Shown here piece by piece: positions 32,705 through 42,448 of a stretch of 64,000 nt of DNA. The stretch is from contig NZ_QTXL01000004.1 in the NCBI RefSeq assembly GCF_003461625.1, positions 62,313-126,312 on the forward strand, given 5' to 3'. Both the position numbers and the translations under genes were made by a program. Under the pieces are notes generated by a model. It saw nothing but the letters and a program-made list of their open reading frames with translations. It had not been told where the DNA came from and ran no database searches. Each line of letters opens with the position of its first letter. Position 1 is the first letter of the stretch. The stretch is from Clostridium sp. AF15-31 (lineage in GTDB: Bacteria; Bacillota; Clostridia; Lachnospirales; Lachnospiraceae).

Positions 32705-34357
32705 ATGGCAGATAAAAGTAAGATCCTTTCGGCCGATGCAGAAGCAGCGCTTTTGAAGCCGATTGATGAATATGTAGGAAAAATACAGTCACAGATCGAT
32801 GCACTCCGTGTAGACGGATCTGACAAGGTTCAGAGCTATAAGAACCAGATCGCAATTGCGAAGGAAGACAAGAACTTATCAAAGGATGAGAGAGCAAAAG
32901 CAGTTGCAGCAGCAAAGTCTGGACTTGAAAAGGCAAAGAGCGTGGAAGCAGCAAACAAGGATAAGGTATCCAAGTTGATCGCAGAAGCAGAAAAGTACCT
33001 TTCAGAGAATTATAACAGCAAATATTATGATAAAGTAGTTGCAAGCTGCGAGGCAGAAAAAGCAGCAGAAAACGAAGCTTATGAGAAGGTTCGTGCAACG
33101 ATCAAGACAGAGCACGAACAGACACTTGCCAAGCTGTCCGCTGCAGACGAGATCAAAGATGAGAAATATGTGTATAAGAACAGATTATTTGATGCACAGA
33201 TGTCTCACGAATCCAGATTACAGGAGATCAAGGACAGAAAGCATGATGCATTTGCACATAAGTTCCATCTGATCGACCTCTTACGGATGTCCAAATACAC
33301 ATTTGGTCAGAAGCAGGCTCAGAAGATCGAGAATTACAAATACACATTTAATACATCACAGTTCCTTTATAAGAACGGTCTGTATATCGTAATCATCCTG
33401 ATCTTCATTGCACTTTGTATTATCACACCAATCGTTAAGAATACACAGTTATTAACCGTTACCAATATCCTGAATATCTTACAGCAGGCATCTCCTCGAA
33501 TGTTCCTTGCACTCGGTGTTGCCGGTTTGATCTTACTTACAGGTACTGACCTTTCCATCGGACGTATGGTAGGTATGGGTATGGTTACAGCAACTATCAT
33601 CATGCATAACGGCCCTAATACAGGTGGCGTATTCGGACATATCTTTGATTTCTCAAATATTCCGGCCGCTCCTAGAGCAATTCTTGCACTGGTAGCCTGT
33701 GTAATTCTTACAACAGTATTTGCAAGTATCGCAGGTTTCTTCATGGCGAAGTACAAGATGCATCCATTCATCTCAACCATGGCGAACATGCTGATTATCT
33801 TTGGTTTAGTAACATACGCAACAAAGGGTGTATCATTCGGTGCGATTGATTCTTCAATCCCTACCATGTTCATCCCTACATTTGGCAGCTTCCCATCGAT
33901 TATTCTTTGGGCGATCGTAGCAATCATTGTTGTATGGTTCATCTGGAACAAGACAACATTTGGTAAGAATCTGTACGCTGTAGGTGGAAACCCGGAAGCA
34001 GCAGCAGTTTCAGGTATCTCAGTATTCAAAGTAACACTTGGCGCATTCATCCTTGCAGGTATCCTTTACGGATTCGGTTCATGGCTTGAATGTAACAGAA
34101 TGGTAGGTTCCGGTAGTGCCGCTTATGGACAGGGCTGGGATATGGATGCCATTGCAGCCTGTGTAGTTGGTGGTGTATCATTTACAGGTGGTATCGGTAA
34201 GATCTCCGGCGTTGTAACTGGTGTACTTATCTTCACATCATTAACATACTCACTTACAATCCTTGGTATTGATACAAACCTTCAGTTCATTTTCGAAGGT
34301 ATCATCATCCTTGCGGCTGTAACTCTTGACTGTCTCAAGTATGTACAGAAGAAGTAA
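32705..34357 (+). CDS. mglC: Galactose ABC importer permease (MglC-like) with long N-terminal extension
   Basis: 550 aa. Residues about 220-550 are a normal BPD_transp_2 permease (GTDLSIGRMVGMGMVTATI, AVGGNPEAAAVSGISVF, DAIAACVVGGVSFTGG). Residues 1-210 are an extra hydrophilic region rich in Lys, Glu and Ala (LSKDERAKAVAAAKSGLEKA, EAEKAAENEAYEKVRATIK) predicted to form coiled coils on the cytosolic face. Ordinary MglC is about 330-340 residues. The extension is in frame, has its own GAGGAG-preceded ATG at 32705, and no internal site suggests a separate gene. It may organise the transporter or contact the kinase system; this is inference. Confidence 0.93.
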   Translation: MADKSKILSADAEAALLKPIDEYVGKIQSQIDALRVDGSDKVQSYKNQIAIAKEDKNLSKDERAKAVAAAKSGLEKAKSVEAANKDKVSKLIAEAEKYLSENYNSKYYDKVVASCEAEKAAENEAYEKVRATIKTEHEQTLAKLSAADEIKDEKYVYKNRLFDAQMSHESRLQEIKDRKHDAFAHKFHLIDLLRMSKYTFGQKQAQKIENYKYTFNTSQFLYKNGLYIVIILIFIALCIITPIVKNTQLLTVTNILNILQQASPRMFLALGVAGLILLTGTDLSIGRMVGMGMVTATIIMHNGPNTGGVFGHIFDFSNIPAAPRAILALVACVILTTVFASIAGFFMAKYKMHPFISTMANMLIIFGLVTYATKGVSFGAIDSSIPTMFIPTFGSFPSIILWAIVAIIVVWFIWNKTTFGKNLYAVGGNPEAAAVSGISVFKVTLGAFILAGILYGFGSWLECNRMVGSGSAAYGQGWDMDAIAACVVGGVSFTGGIGKISGVVTGVLIFTSLTYSLTILGIDTNLQFIFEGIIILAAVTLDCLKYVQKK

Positions 34358-34396
34358 GGAAATGTAATAATCGCTCACAAAAAAACGATATAAATC

Positions 34397-34475
34397 AAAA
34401 GCCGCTCCGTTCGTCTTTGATGTGCTTTCTGTCAGGCTGACAGATGCAAGTTCCAGACTGAACGGAGCGGCTTTT
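34397..34475 (+). terminator. Branched terminator of the Mgl operon
   Basis: AAAAGCCGCTCCGTTC (34397-34412) pairs perfectly with GAACGGAGCGGCTTTT (34460-34475). The 47-base loop contains a second perfect hairpin, CTGTCAGGCTGACAG. Confidence 0.88.
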
Positions 34476-34537
34476 AAAATATCAGGAGTACGCTGTTATT
34501 TTATTTGGATATATATATGGTAAAACGGGATTTTGGG

Positions 34538-34566
34538 GTTCATTCTGAACGTGGATTTGTTATAAT
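34538..34566 (+). promoter_or_regulatory. Promoter of the YesN-YesM-sensor operon
   Basis: TATAAT at 34561-34566 lies about 40 bases before the regulator gene. The -35 is replaced by the perfect inverted repeat GTTCATTCTGAAC (34538-34550), a possible operator. Confidence 0.45.
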
Positions 34567-34602
34567 AAGGAACAGATAGAAAGAATAGAAGAGGAATGAG
34601 AT

Positions 34603-36207
34603 ATGGATAATTATAAAGTGGTACTCGTCGATGATGAGGTGGAAGTAATCGATGCGATCGAACAGAGGATTCATTGGGATATATTAGGATTTGAAGTTGT
34701 TGGAAGTGCGACAAACGGCGTGAAAGCTCTGGAGCTTGTGGAGAAGCAGCAGCCGGATGTCGTGATAACCGATATCAAGATGCCGTATATGGATGGACTG
34801 GAGCTTGCCAGAAGATTGAATAAAGAATATCAGAATATCCATATCATCATTTTTACAGGATTTGATGAGTTTGAATATGCGAAGGAAGCTGTTCATCTGG
34901 AAGTAGAGGAATATATGCTGAAGCCGATCAATGCTCTGGAGCTTACGGAATGTATGAAACGGTTGAAAAAGACTCTGGATAAGGAGAGAGAAGAACGTCT
35001 GAATGTAACAAAGCTTGAGAATTATCTGAAGGATTCCCTTCCGGTGCTTCAGACGAATCTGTTTGTTTCGTTGATCGAGGGTCGTGTAAATGAAGAATAT
35101 TGCGAGAAGTTTTTGAAAGCGTATCAGATTGATATGAAAGGACCGTATTATTGCTGCGCGATCTTTCATACCTCGGAGCATCATGTTCCGGATGGTATGA
35201 ATCCATTGCTGCTTGCCATGTCAGTCGAGCATGAGATCAAGGATCGTTTAGCACCGGAATGGAAGAATCATATGTTCACATATCTGGGAAATGCACTTAT
35301 GATCATAGAACTGGAAACGGAAGAAATGGTAGTTGCATTTACAGATGCCTGTGACCGATTCTGCAAATGGGCATATCGTGTTATGGGAGCTGTTGTGACT
35401 GCGGGAATCGGAAGAGTCTGTGATAATCTGATCAGCGTTAATTCTTCTTATGATGGAGCAAGAGAAGCAGTTTCTTATCGTGTATTATATGGAACGAGCC
35501 GTGCGATCAATATTGGTGAGATTGCACCGAAGGAGCAGGAGATCCTGATCCAGCCGGAGGATACAAAGATGCATGATCTGTTCAAGGCTATTCATCTGGG
35601 AGTACCGGAGACACTTGAACAGTCGGTGCGGAAGGAAGTGGAGAAGCTTCATAATAATGCGCAGACCGTGAACCAGTATAACCTTGCGATTATGGAGATG
35701 GTGGGAGCATTTTATCGATTCTGTGCTAATAATTTTATCGATTTTAATGAGTTTTGCGGTAATGTCGGAAATCCATACGAACGTGTACCGGAGATGGATG
35801 AAAGCACATTAACCGCGTGGATGATCGATTCGGCAAAAGCCATCAGTGAGGAGCTGAAAAATGCCAGAAACAGTACATCGAGACGTATGGTTACAGATGC
35901 GCAGAATCTGGTGCATGACAGGTATATGGAGCCGAATCTTTCCTTGGATACCGTGTGCTCGGCACTTGGAGTATCGAATTCTTATTTTTCCAGTGTATTT
36001 AAAAAAGAGACAGGAAAGGCATTTGTAACATATCTGACCGATTACCGGATGGATCATGCGGCAGAACTGATTCTCGAAACGAATGAGAAAAGTTATCAGA
36101 TTGCAGAGCGGGTCGGTTATCTTGATGCAAATTATTTCAGTTATGTATTTAAGAAGCGTTTTGGGGTTTCGCCATCCAAATACAGAACGGAGCATCTGAA
36201 AAAATAA
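34603..36207 (+). CDS. YesN-type response regulator with AraC DNA-binding domain
   Basis: 534 aa. The receiver domain (YKVVLVDDEVEVIDAIEQRI, phospho-Asp in VVITDIKMPYMDG, FTGFDEFEYA, LKPI) is followed by a roughly 260-residue middle region and a C-terminal AraC domain (LSLDTVCSALGVSNSYFSSV, YQIAERVGYLDANYFSYVFK). It is the partner of the kinase gene 19 bases downstream. With the Mgl operon upstream and binding proteins downstream, it most likely activates Mgl transcription at the direct repeats 29676-29711. Confidence 0.95.
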   Translation: MDNYKVVLVDDEVEVIDAIEQRIHWDILGFEVVGSATNGVKALELVEKQQPDVVITDIKMPYMDGLELARRLNKEYQNIHIIIFTGFDEFEYAKEAVHLEVEEYMLKPINALELTECMKRLKKTLDKEREERLNVTKLENYLKDSLPVLQTNLFVSLIEGRVNEEYCEKFLKAYQIDMKGPYYCCAIFHTSEHHVPDGMNPLLLAMSVEHEIKDRLAPEWKNHMFTYLGNALMIIELETEEMVVAFTDACDRFCKWAYRVMGAVVTAGIGRVCDNLISVNSSYDGAREAVSYRVLYGTSRAINIGEIAPKEQEILIQPEDTKMHDLFKAIHLGVPETLEQSVRKEVEKLHNNAQTVNQYNLAIMEMVGAFYRFCANNFIDFNEFCGNVGNPYERVPEMDESTLTAWMIDSAKAISEELKNARNSTSRRMVTDAQNLVHDRYMEPNLSLDTVCSALGVSNSYFSSVFKKETGKAFVTYLTDYRMDHAAELILETNEKSYQIAERVGYLDANYFSYVFKKRFGVSPSKYRTEHLKK

Positions 36208-36226
36208 AGGATAAATAAGGGGAAGC

Positions 36227-38122
36227 GTGTTGAAGAATATAAGAAAGAATAAAAAGAAGAAAAATGAAAGTTCTATTATCGGACGTCTTCGGGGGTGGTT
36301 TTATCACGGCAGATTTATAGGTTTTGATATTCAGTCGATCATTATGACGGTGCTTACTGCCCTGACGATCATTACAACAGTTATCATGGGGCTGCTGTTG
36401 TATAATCGTTTTAAGATGGCGATTAAGCAGACTGCAGTCACGAATACGGAAAATATGGTGGAAAATACTGTTGAAAAGCTGGATGCAGATCTGTTAAATG
36501 TGCGTCAGATCACGAATGCGGTGAATTATAATATTATTCAGGAATATGATATTTCCAGCCGGGATTTTAACCGGCAGTTCAGTCTGTTATATGAGATCAA
36601 TGCCGATAAGATCCAGAGTATGGCGCTATATGATGATAAAGGGAATCTTCTTACGGCAGAACCGGTCACGGTACAGAAGGATGCTGTGGAACCGTCGGAG
36701 CAGGACTGGTATCAGGATGCAGAGGCAGATATCGAGAATATTCATTTCTCTATACCGCATATCCAGAATCTGTTTGTCGATGGCACATATCGATATTACT
36801 GGGTTGTATCTCTCAGCCGTTCAGTTGATATCAACGATGGTGAGCAGCCGGGAAGTGGTGTCCTTCTGGTCGATATGAAATATTCGGTGATAGAGGATAC
36901 ATTGGCACGGATCAACGATGCGTCAAATGGCATCTATTATTACCTGTGCAGCCGTAATGGTCAGATGATCTATCATCCGCGTGGAACCGATATGGACAGA
37001 GGATATTTCAAAGAAGAATACAGGGATGCAGCAACCTATGAGGATGGAACATATGAACTTACGGTCAATGGCAGGACAAGCAATGTGATCGTAAATAGTG
37101 TTGCTTATACCGGATGGAAGGTGGTCGGTGTAGTTCCGGAAAGTGTACAGATCGCGAGCATCAACCGGTTCCGGTATTATATTATTACAACGGTTATCAT
37201 TCTTATGATGATGCTTTTAGGGGTGAACCGTATTATTTCGAAGAAGATATCCAGGCCGATTCTGAAGTTAAATGAATCAGTCAAAGCATATGAGGCAGGT
37301 GGTCCGACAGATATCTACATCGGTGGATCGTCCGAGATCCGTCATCTGGGATATTCCGTTCAGAAATCCTATGAACAGATCGAAGCTTTGATGCAGGAGA
37401 TCATACGGGAACAGACGGAACGAAGAAAGAGTGAGATGGATGCGCTGCAGAGCCAGATCAATCCGCATTTCCTCTACAATACCCTGGAATCCATCACATG
37501 GATGGTAGAAGCAAAGAAGAACCTGGATGCGGTGTTTATGATCTCAGAGCTTGCAAAGCTGCTTCGTATCAGTCTGTCAAAGGGCAGAACGGTGATCAGA
37601 ATATCGGATGAGATCCAACATAGCAGAAGTTATATGAATATTCAAAAAGTTCGATATAAGGAGCGTTTTCAGATCGAATTTGATATTGATGAAGAGATTA
37701 ATGAGTACTGTACAGTAAAGCTGATCGTTCAGCCGATTCTTGAAAATGCCATTTATTATGGTGTAGGGAATATGGATGAGGATGACGGCGGCAAAATCAC
37801 GATCCGGGGAGAGAAAAAGGACGACGATATATATATTTCCGTAGAAGATAATGGTATGGGAATGAATGAGGACATTGTAGAGAATATATTAAAAGATAAT
37901 AACAAAGTACCAAAACATGGTTCAGGTGTCGGTCTGATCAATGTTCATTCAAGAATTCAGTTGATGTTTGGAAATGAATATGGTCTGGAGGTTTACAGTG
38001 AGCCGGACGAGGGTACGAGGATTGTGATCCACATACCGGCTATTCCATATACAGAGGAGAATCGGGAACAGCTTGAAACACAAAATTATGGAAAGGGGAG
38101 AGTGACAGATGAAGAGAAATAG
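36227..38122 (+). CDS. YesM/LytS-type sensor histidine kinase
   Basis: 631 aa. TM1 is about residues 38-62, an extracellular sensor region of some 230 residues (Cache-like) follows, TM2 is about 312-332, then HAMP. The His_kinase motif is QSQINPHFLYNTLESITWM with phospho-His, followed by an ATPase domain with VEDNGMGMNED and GSGVGLINVHSR. It starts at GTG 36227 (or TTG 36230) after AAGGGGAAG. It overlaps the next gene by 14 bases, tying it to two extracytoplasmic binding proteins that probably present the ligand to it. Confidence 0.95.
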   Translation: MLKNIRKNKKKKNESSIIGRLRGWFYHGRFIGFDIQSIIMTVLTALTIITTVIMGLLLYNRFKMAIKQTAVTNTENMVENTVEKLDADLLNVRQITNAVNYNIIQEYDISSRDFNRQFSLLYEINADKIQSMALYDDKGNLLTAEPVTVQKDAVEPSEQDWYQDAEADIENIHFSIPHIQNLFVDGTYRYYWVVSLSRSVDINDGEQPGSGVLLVDMKYSVIEDTLARINDASNGIYYYLCSRNGQMIYHPRGTDMDRGYFKEEYRDAATYEDGTYELTVNGRTSNVIVNSVAYTGWKVVGVVPESVQIASINRFRYYIITTVIILMMMLLGVNRIISKKISRPILKLNESVKAYEAGGPTDIYIGGSSEIRHLGYSVQKSYEQIEALMQEIIREQTERRKSEMDALQSQINPHFLYNTLESITWMVEAKKNLDAVFMISELAKLLRISLSKGRTVIRISDEIQHSRSYMNIQKVRYKERFQIEFDIDEEINEYCTVKLIVQPILENAIYYGVGNMDEDDGGKITIRGEKKDDDIYISVEDNGMGMNEDIVENILKDNNKVPKHGSGVGLINVHSRIQLMFGNEYGLEVYSEPDEGTRIVIHIPAIPYTEENREQLETQNYGKGRVTDEEK

Positions 38123-39083
38123 AATTACTTTCCTCATAGCAGAGCTGATCCTGATTGCCATTGCCGGTATATTTATCAACCGGATTTTTCGGGAAGATAA
38201 TCCGCAGAAACGTGTGGCAGTTATTCTTCCGGACTCCGGTAATACCAGATGGGAAGGCCTGGTTAATGGACTGAAGCAGTCTGCGCAGGTAAATAACATT
38301 CATTTGATCATCTGTAATACAGATGAGATCGTAAGTGCAGATGATGAAAAAGAGCTGATTGATGAACAGCTTGAAAATGACGTGGATGCATTTATCATCT
38401 GTCCTGCTCCCGGAACAGATACAAAAGATATGCTTGCGTCTTTGCAGGCGGAGAAAGAGACCTTTGTTCTGATAACGGAGGATGCATATATGGCAGATGA
38501 CACAGAATCGACCGGATTTGTAACGATAAAGCCGGATAACTATCAGATCGGCTATACTCTCGGCAGGCAGATCATAAAAAATGATACAGATAATCAGGCA
38601 GGCAAGAAGGTCGGAGTGATTGTCGGACGGGCAGAGACTGAGGCAAGTGTCAGCCGTGTAAAGGGACTTACCGATGCACTTGCAGGATATAACTGTGAGC
38701 TTGTCTGGACGTATAATCAGAATAGCGGTAAAGATACCTGTAAGGCGGTTGATTCCCTGGAAGCGGTTGATTATATAGCAGCTATGGATACAGAAGCTCT
38801 TGATACACTCGGTGAAAATGCTGAAAATGGGTATTATAAAGGGGCAGAGATATATGGGGTAGGTACAAGCATGAAGTCCGTTGCCCTGCTTGATTACAAC
38901 AAGATTAAATGCCTTGTTGTACCGGATGGGTACAGCATCGGTTATGAGAGTGTAAATGAGATCGCAAAGGAACTTGGACGACCATTATATACATTAAAAA
39001 GTCATGAAGAAGCGATACGGGTAATCTATAAGGATGACCTGTTTTCGGAAGAGACAGAAAGGTTTTTATATTCGTATGAATAG
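38109..39083 (+). CDS. Membrane-anchored sugar-binding-like sensor protein
   Basis: 324 aa. An uncleaved-looking N-terminal helix (residues 5-25) is followed by a type I binding-protein fold: KRVAVILPDSGNTRWEGLVN, DVDAFIICPAPGTDT, TFVLITEDAY, KKVGVIVGRAETEASVSRVK, EIYGVGTSMKSVALLDYN. No lipobox is seen, so it is probably tethered by the helix. It is encoded between the kinase and a second binding protein with overlaps on both sides, so it likely works as an accessory ligand sensor rather than in transport (inference by analogy with XylFII-LytS/TorT systems). Confidence 0.85.
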   Translation: MKRNRITFLIAELILIAIAGIFINRIFREDNPQKRVAVILPDSGNTRWEGLVNGLKQSAQVNNIHLIICNTDEIVSADDEKELIDEQLENDVDAFIICPAPGTDTKDMLASLQAEKETFVLITEDAYMADDTESTGFVTIKPDNYQIGYTLGRQIIKNDTDNQAGKKVGVIVGRAETEASVSRVKGLTDALAGYNCELVWTYNQNSGKDTCKAVDSLEAVDYIAAMDTEALDTLGENAENGYYKGAEIYGVGTSMKSVALLDYNKIKCLVVPDGYSIGYESVNEIAKELGRPLYTLKSHEEAIRVIYKDDLFSEETERFLYSYE

Positions 39084-40116
39084 AAAGAAAACAAGAAAAA
39101 TAATAGCCTGTATATGCATATTGGCAGTTATGATGTCTCTGGTATCCTGCGACAGCAGGAAAAATCAGAAAGACAGAACTCTGCGGGTCGGCGTTGTTAC
39201 ATATACGCCGGATGATCCGTTTATCAACGCAATGACAGATATATTGAAGGAGGATCTGAAAGCATTAGAAGCAAGTGATATGAAGGTTATCGTATCAGTC
39301 AGAAGCGGAGATAACAGTCAGCAGGAACAGGATGAAGTGGTGGAGGAAATGATCGATGCCGGATGCGATGTACTTTGTGTAAATCTGGTCGATCGAACTG
39401 CTCCGTCAAATATTATAAGACTCGCAAGACAGAATAATATTCCGGTGATTTTCTTTAACAGAGAGCCGGTAAGAGAGGATCTGCTGCAATGGGATAGGCT
39501 GTATTATGTTGGATGTGATGCAGCACAGTCCGGCGAGATGCAGGGTGAGATTGCTGCGGAATATATAAAGAATCATCCGGAGGTGGATCGCAATCAGGAT
39601 GGTAAGATCCAGTATGTACTCTTAGAAGGTGAAGCCGGACATCAGGATGCGATCAGCCGGACAGACTGTTCGGTAAAGACCATTCTTGAAAATGGTGTGA
39701 AGCTTGAGAAACTGACCTATCAGTTTGCAGACTGGAACCGCGCGCAGGCAGAGAACCGAATGAGCCAGTTGATCAGTCAATATGGGGATCAGATAGAGAT
39801 GGTTATTTCCAATAATGATGAGATGGCACTCGGTGCAGTCGAGGCTTATAAGAATGTCGGATATATGCAGAGTGATTATCCGGTTATCTTCGGTATCGAT
39901 GGATTAGATGATGCGTTGGAAGCTGTTCGGCTTGGCACTATGCAAGGAACTGTCTATAATGACAGAGAAGCTCAGGCGAGAAAGATTGCACTGATTGCAG
40001 TAGCCTTGTTCCGTGGAAATGATGTGAGCGTATTAGGACTTGAGGATGAACGGTATTATATGGCACAGTACCGTAAGGTCGATGTCAATAATGTGGATGA
40101 GTTTTTGAAAAAATAA
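39076..40116 (+). CDS. Galactose/glucose-binding lipoprotein of canonical order (sensor partner)
   Basis: 346 aa. Lipobox SLVSC (Cys25). The MglB elements occur in the usual order: RVGVVTYTPDDPFINAMTDI, CVNLVDRTAPSNI, VIFFNREP, YYVGCDAAQSGEMQGEI, Ca-loop DRNQDGKIQ, GHQDAISRT, DWNRAQAENRM, SNNDEMALGA, GIDGLDD, GTVYNDREAQA. All sugar-contact positions known from E. coli GBP are represented. It overlaps the previous gene by 8 bases, belongs to the two-component operon and lacks its own ABC genes, so a role in glucose/galactose sensing is likely. It is the in-window control that exposes the permutation in the protein at 29809. Confidence 0.9.
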   Translation: MNRKKTRKIIACICILAVMMSLVSCDSRKNQKDRTLRVGVVTYTPDDPFINAMTDILKEDLKALEASDMKVIVSVRSGDNSQQEQDEVVEEMIDAGCDVLCVNLVDRTAPSNIIRLARQNNIPVIFFNREPVREDLLQWDRLYYVGCDAAQSGEMQGEIAAEYIKNHPEVDRNQDGKIQYVLLEGEAGHQDAISRTDCSVKTILENGVKLEKLTYQFADWNRAQAENRMSQLISQYGDQIEMVISNNDEMALGAVEAYKNVGYMQSDYPVIFGIDGLDDALEAVRLGTMQGTVYNDREAQARKIALIAVALFRGNDVSVLGLEDERYYMAQYRKVDVNNVDEFLKK

Positions 40117-40140
40117 CTATGTAGCAGGAGGTTAGCATAA

Positions 40141-40710
40141 ATGCAGGATATATGGATTGAATCTTTTTATAATGAAATTGATGCTGAGAAACGACAGGCA
40201 TTTCTAAAGGAACATACAGGAGATCCGAAGGATGAATTGGATGAATTCCGGGAGAAACTCTGGATTGCCCGGTATGGCAAACGAAAACCAAAGAATGATG
40301 CATTTGTGGGCTATCTGATGCAGATGAAATATATCGCAGAAGGTGGTGGCATGAGCCTTGGCGCACAGAAAAGAAAGCAGGCTGCGGAAGTTCTGACAGG
40401 TTTATTCCTCGGAAGCTATGACAATCTGGATATCGAGAAGCAGGAGATGGTATTCTATGAGATAAAAAATGCTTTCCTGAAGCTGATCGGGGTCAGTAAG
40501 AACGGTCGTGGATTTACTTCTGTCGTATTTGGCATGGGGCAGTTATCCGATGAAAGTGTAGCAAAGAAGATCGCAGATCAGATCAGCACGATCGTATTTG
40601 CCACGCCGCACATGCTTCATATGGATAAGGAGTTTGCGGTATTCCGGCAGGCTGCACTTGAGGCCTTTCGACAGGAATTTCCGAACCGGGAGCATTTTCT
40701 GAAGAAGTAG
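40141..40710 (+). CDS. Conserved hypothetical protein (DUF6553-like)
   Basis: 189 aa, soluble, mostly helical. It begins WIESFYNEIDAEKRQAFLKE and contains EFREKLWIARYGKRK and DAFVGYLMQMKYIAEGG, a pattern I associate with the uncharacterised DUF6553 family of clostridia. It has GCAGGAGG before its ATG and follows the sensor operon by 24 bases, so it may be co-transcribed. No catalytic motif is evident. Confidence 0.7.
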   Translation: MQDIWIESFYNEIDAEKRQAFLKEHTGDPKDELDEFREKLWIARYGKRKPKNDAFVGYLMQMKYIAEGGGMSLGAQKRKQAAEVLTGLFLGSYDNLDIEKQEMVFYEIKNAFLKLIGVSKNGRGFTSVVFGMGQLSDESVAKKIADQISTIVFATPHMLHMDKEFAVFRQAALEAFRQEFPNREHFLKK

Positions 40711-40796
40711 GGGTGTCCGTGATATGGTGTTGGATAGTTATCAGGACATGCAGGATATTGTTAAATATGCGGTTATAAAAAGAGCGTTATAGGATA

Positions 40797-40840
40797 AAAA
40801 AGCCAGATAAACATTAGTTATTGTGTTTATCTGGCTTTTT
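40797..40840. terminator. Bidirectional terminator
   Basis: AAAAAGCCAGATAAACA pairs with TGTTTATCTGGCTTTTT, a perfect 17-base stem. It separates the converging genes at 40141 and 40850. Confidence 0.93.
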
Positions 40841-40849
40841 AATGATTCT

Positions 40850-42337
40850 TTATGCATTCTCCTGCGTAGCAGCACCTTCATATACGGCTTCGTTTGTAAG
40901 TTCGATGCCGAGCTTCTTAAAGGTTGTCATGTCGACCGTGGACAGGATCGATGATACATGGAGCTGGCAGCCGGACAGCTTTGGAAGCTGTTCTAATGCA
41001 AGCTTTGCATTTGGATCGGATACAGCACACATGGATAATGCGATCAGAACTTCGTCGGTATGAAGACGAGGATTCTTGCTGCCGAGGTATCCGGTCTTTA
41101 AGTGCTGGATCGGTTCTATAAAGGTACGTGAGATCAGATGCGTGTTCTTATCAATGTTTCCAAGTACCTTAATTGCATTTAATAATACAGCAGATGCAGG
41201 ACCGAGCAGATCGGAAGTGGAACCGGTAACGATCGTTCCGTCCGGCAGTTCTAAGGCTGCGGCGGCGGAACCATTTTCCTGCGCAAGGTTATTTGCAACC
41301 GGAACAACAGCACGATCATTGACAGTGATCTTTGCCTGCTTCATGATAAGTTCCTGTTTGTATACTTCGTCTTTGGTCGCTTCGTCTTTGACGAAACGGT
41401 TCAGAGACTGGTAATATCGTCTGATAATTTCCTGCTTGGACGCTTCTCTGCAGGCTTCGTCGTCAATGATGCAGTTTCCCGCCATATTTACACCCATATC
41501 GGTTGGAGATTTGTATGGACAGTATCCATAGATTCCTTCGAACATGGAAGCCAGAACCGGATAGATCTCGATATCACGGTTGTAGTTGACGGTTGTTTCA
41601 CCATAAGCTTCCAGATGGAAAGGATCGATCATGTTGACATCGTTTAAGTCTGCGGTAGCGGCTTCATAAGCCAGATTGACCGGATGCTTAAGTGGGATAT
41701 TCCAGATCGGGAAAGTTTCAAATTTGGCATAGCCGGCTTTGATGCCACGCTTGTTCTCATGGTACAGCTGTGACAGACAGGTCGCCATCTTGCCGCTTCC
41801 CGGACCCGGTGCGGTAACAATGACAAGCGGACGGGTTGTCTCTACATAATCATTTTTTCCATAGCCCTCATCACTTACGATATAGTCAATGTTATTCGGA
41901 TAACCCTCGATGGAATAGTGATGGTAGACCTTGATGCCGATCGCTTCCAGTTTCTTCTGGAAAATATCGGCAGATGGCTGTCCGGCATATCGTGTGATAA
42001 CCACGCTGCTGACATACAGCCCTTTCTTTTTATATACATCGATCAGACGGATAACATCCTGATCGTATGTGATTCCCAGATCGTGACGGATCTTATTGCG
42101 CTCGATATCAGCGGCGTTGATCGAGATGATCATTTCTGCCTGATCTGCAAGCTGTAAGAGCATCTGTAATTTGCTGTCCGGTGCAAATCCCGGAAGTACG
42201 CGGGAGGCATGATAGTCGTCAAATAATTTGCCGCCAAATTCCAGATACAGTTTATCTCCAAATTGTTCGATACGTTCCCTGATGTGTGCGGACTGCATAG
42301 ACAGGTACTTGTCATTGTCGAAGCCAATGCGTTTCAT
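40850..42337 (-). CDS. DUF1846 family protein
   Basis: 495 aa, the typical family length. It starts MKRIGFDNDKYLSMQSAHIR and has GGKLFDDYHASRVLPGF, the phosphate-loop-like VTAPGPGSGKMATCLSQLYH, and YGYCPYKSPTDMGVNMAG. DUF1846 proteins are conserved in Firmicutes and suspected of nucleotide binding, but the function is not established. It is probably monocistronic; its terminator is shared with the opposing gene. Confidence 0.92.
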   Translation of the reverse strand: MKRIGFDNDKYLSMQSAHIRERIEQFGDKLYLEFGGKLFDDYHASRVLPGFAPDSKLQMLLQLADQAEMIISINAADIERNKIRHDLGITYDQDVIRLIDVYKKKGLYVSSVVITRYAGQPSADIFQKKLEAIGIKVYHHYSIEGYPNNIDYIVSDEGYGKNDYVETTRPLVIVTAPGPGSGKMATCLSQLYHENKRGIKAGYAKFETFPIWNIPLKHPVNLAYEAATADLNDVNMIDPFHLEAYGETTVNYNRDIEIYPVLASMFEGIYGYCPYKSPTDMGVNMAGNCIIDDEACREASKQEIIRRYYQSLNRFVKDEATKDEVYKQELIMKQAKITVNDRAVVPVANNLAQENGSAAAALELPDGTIVTGSTSDLLGPASAVLLNAIKVLGNIDKNTHLISRTFIEPIQHLKTGYLGSKNPRLHTDEVLIALSMCAVSDPNAKLALEQLPKLSGCQLHVSSILSTVDMTTFKKLGIELTNEAVYEGAATQENA

Positions 42338-42448
42338 TTTTTGAAATTCTCCTTCGTAAATTAATCAATATACGGTGGACACTTAAGAAAATGAAGTGCC
42401 CTATAAGAGAATACCACAGAGAGGGGAGAAAATATAGAGAAAATTTAC

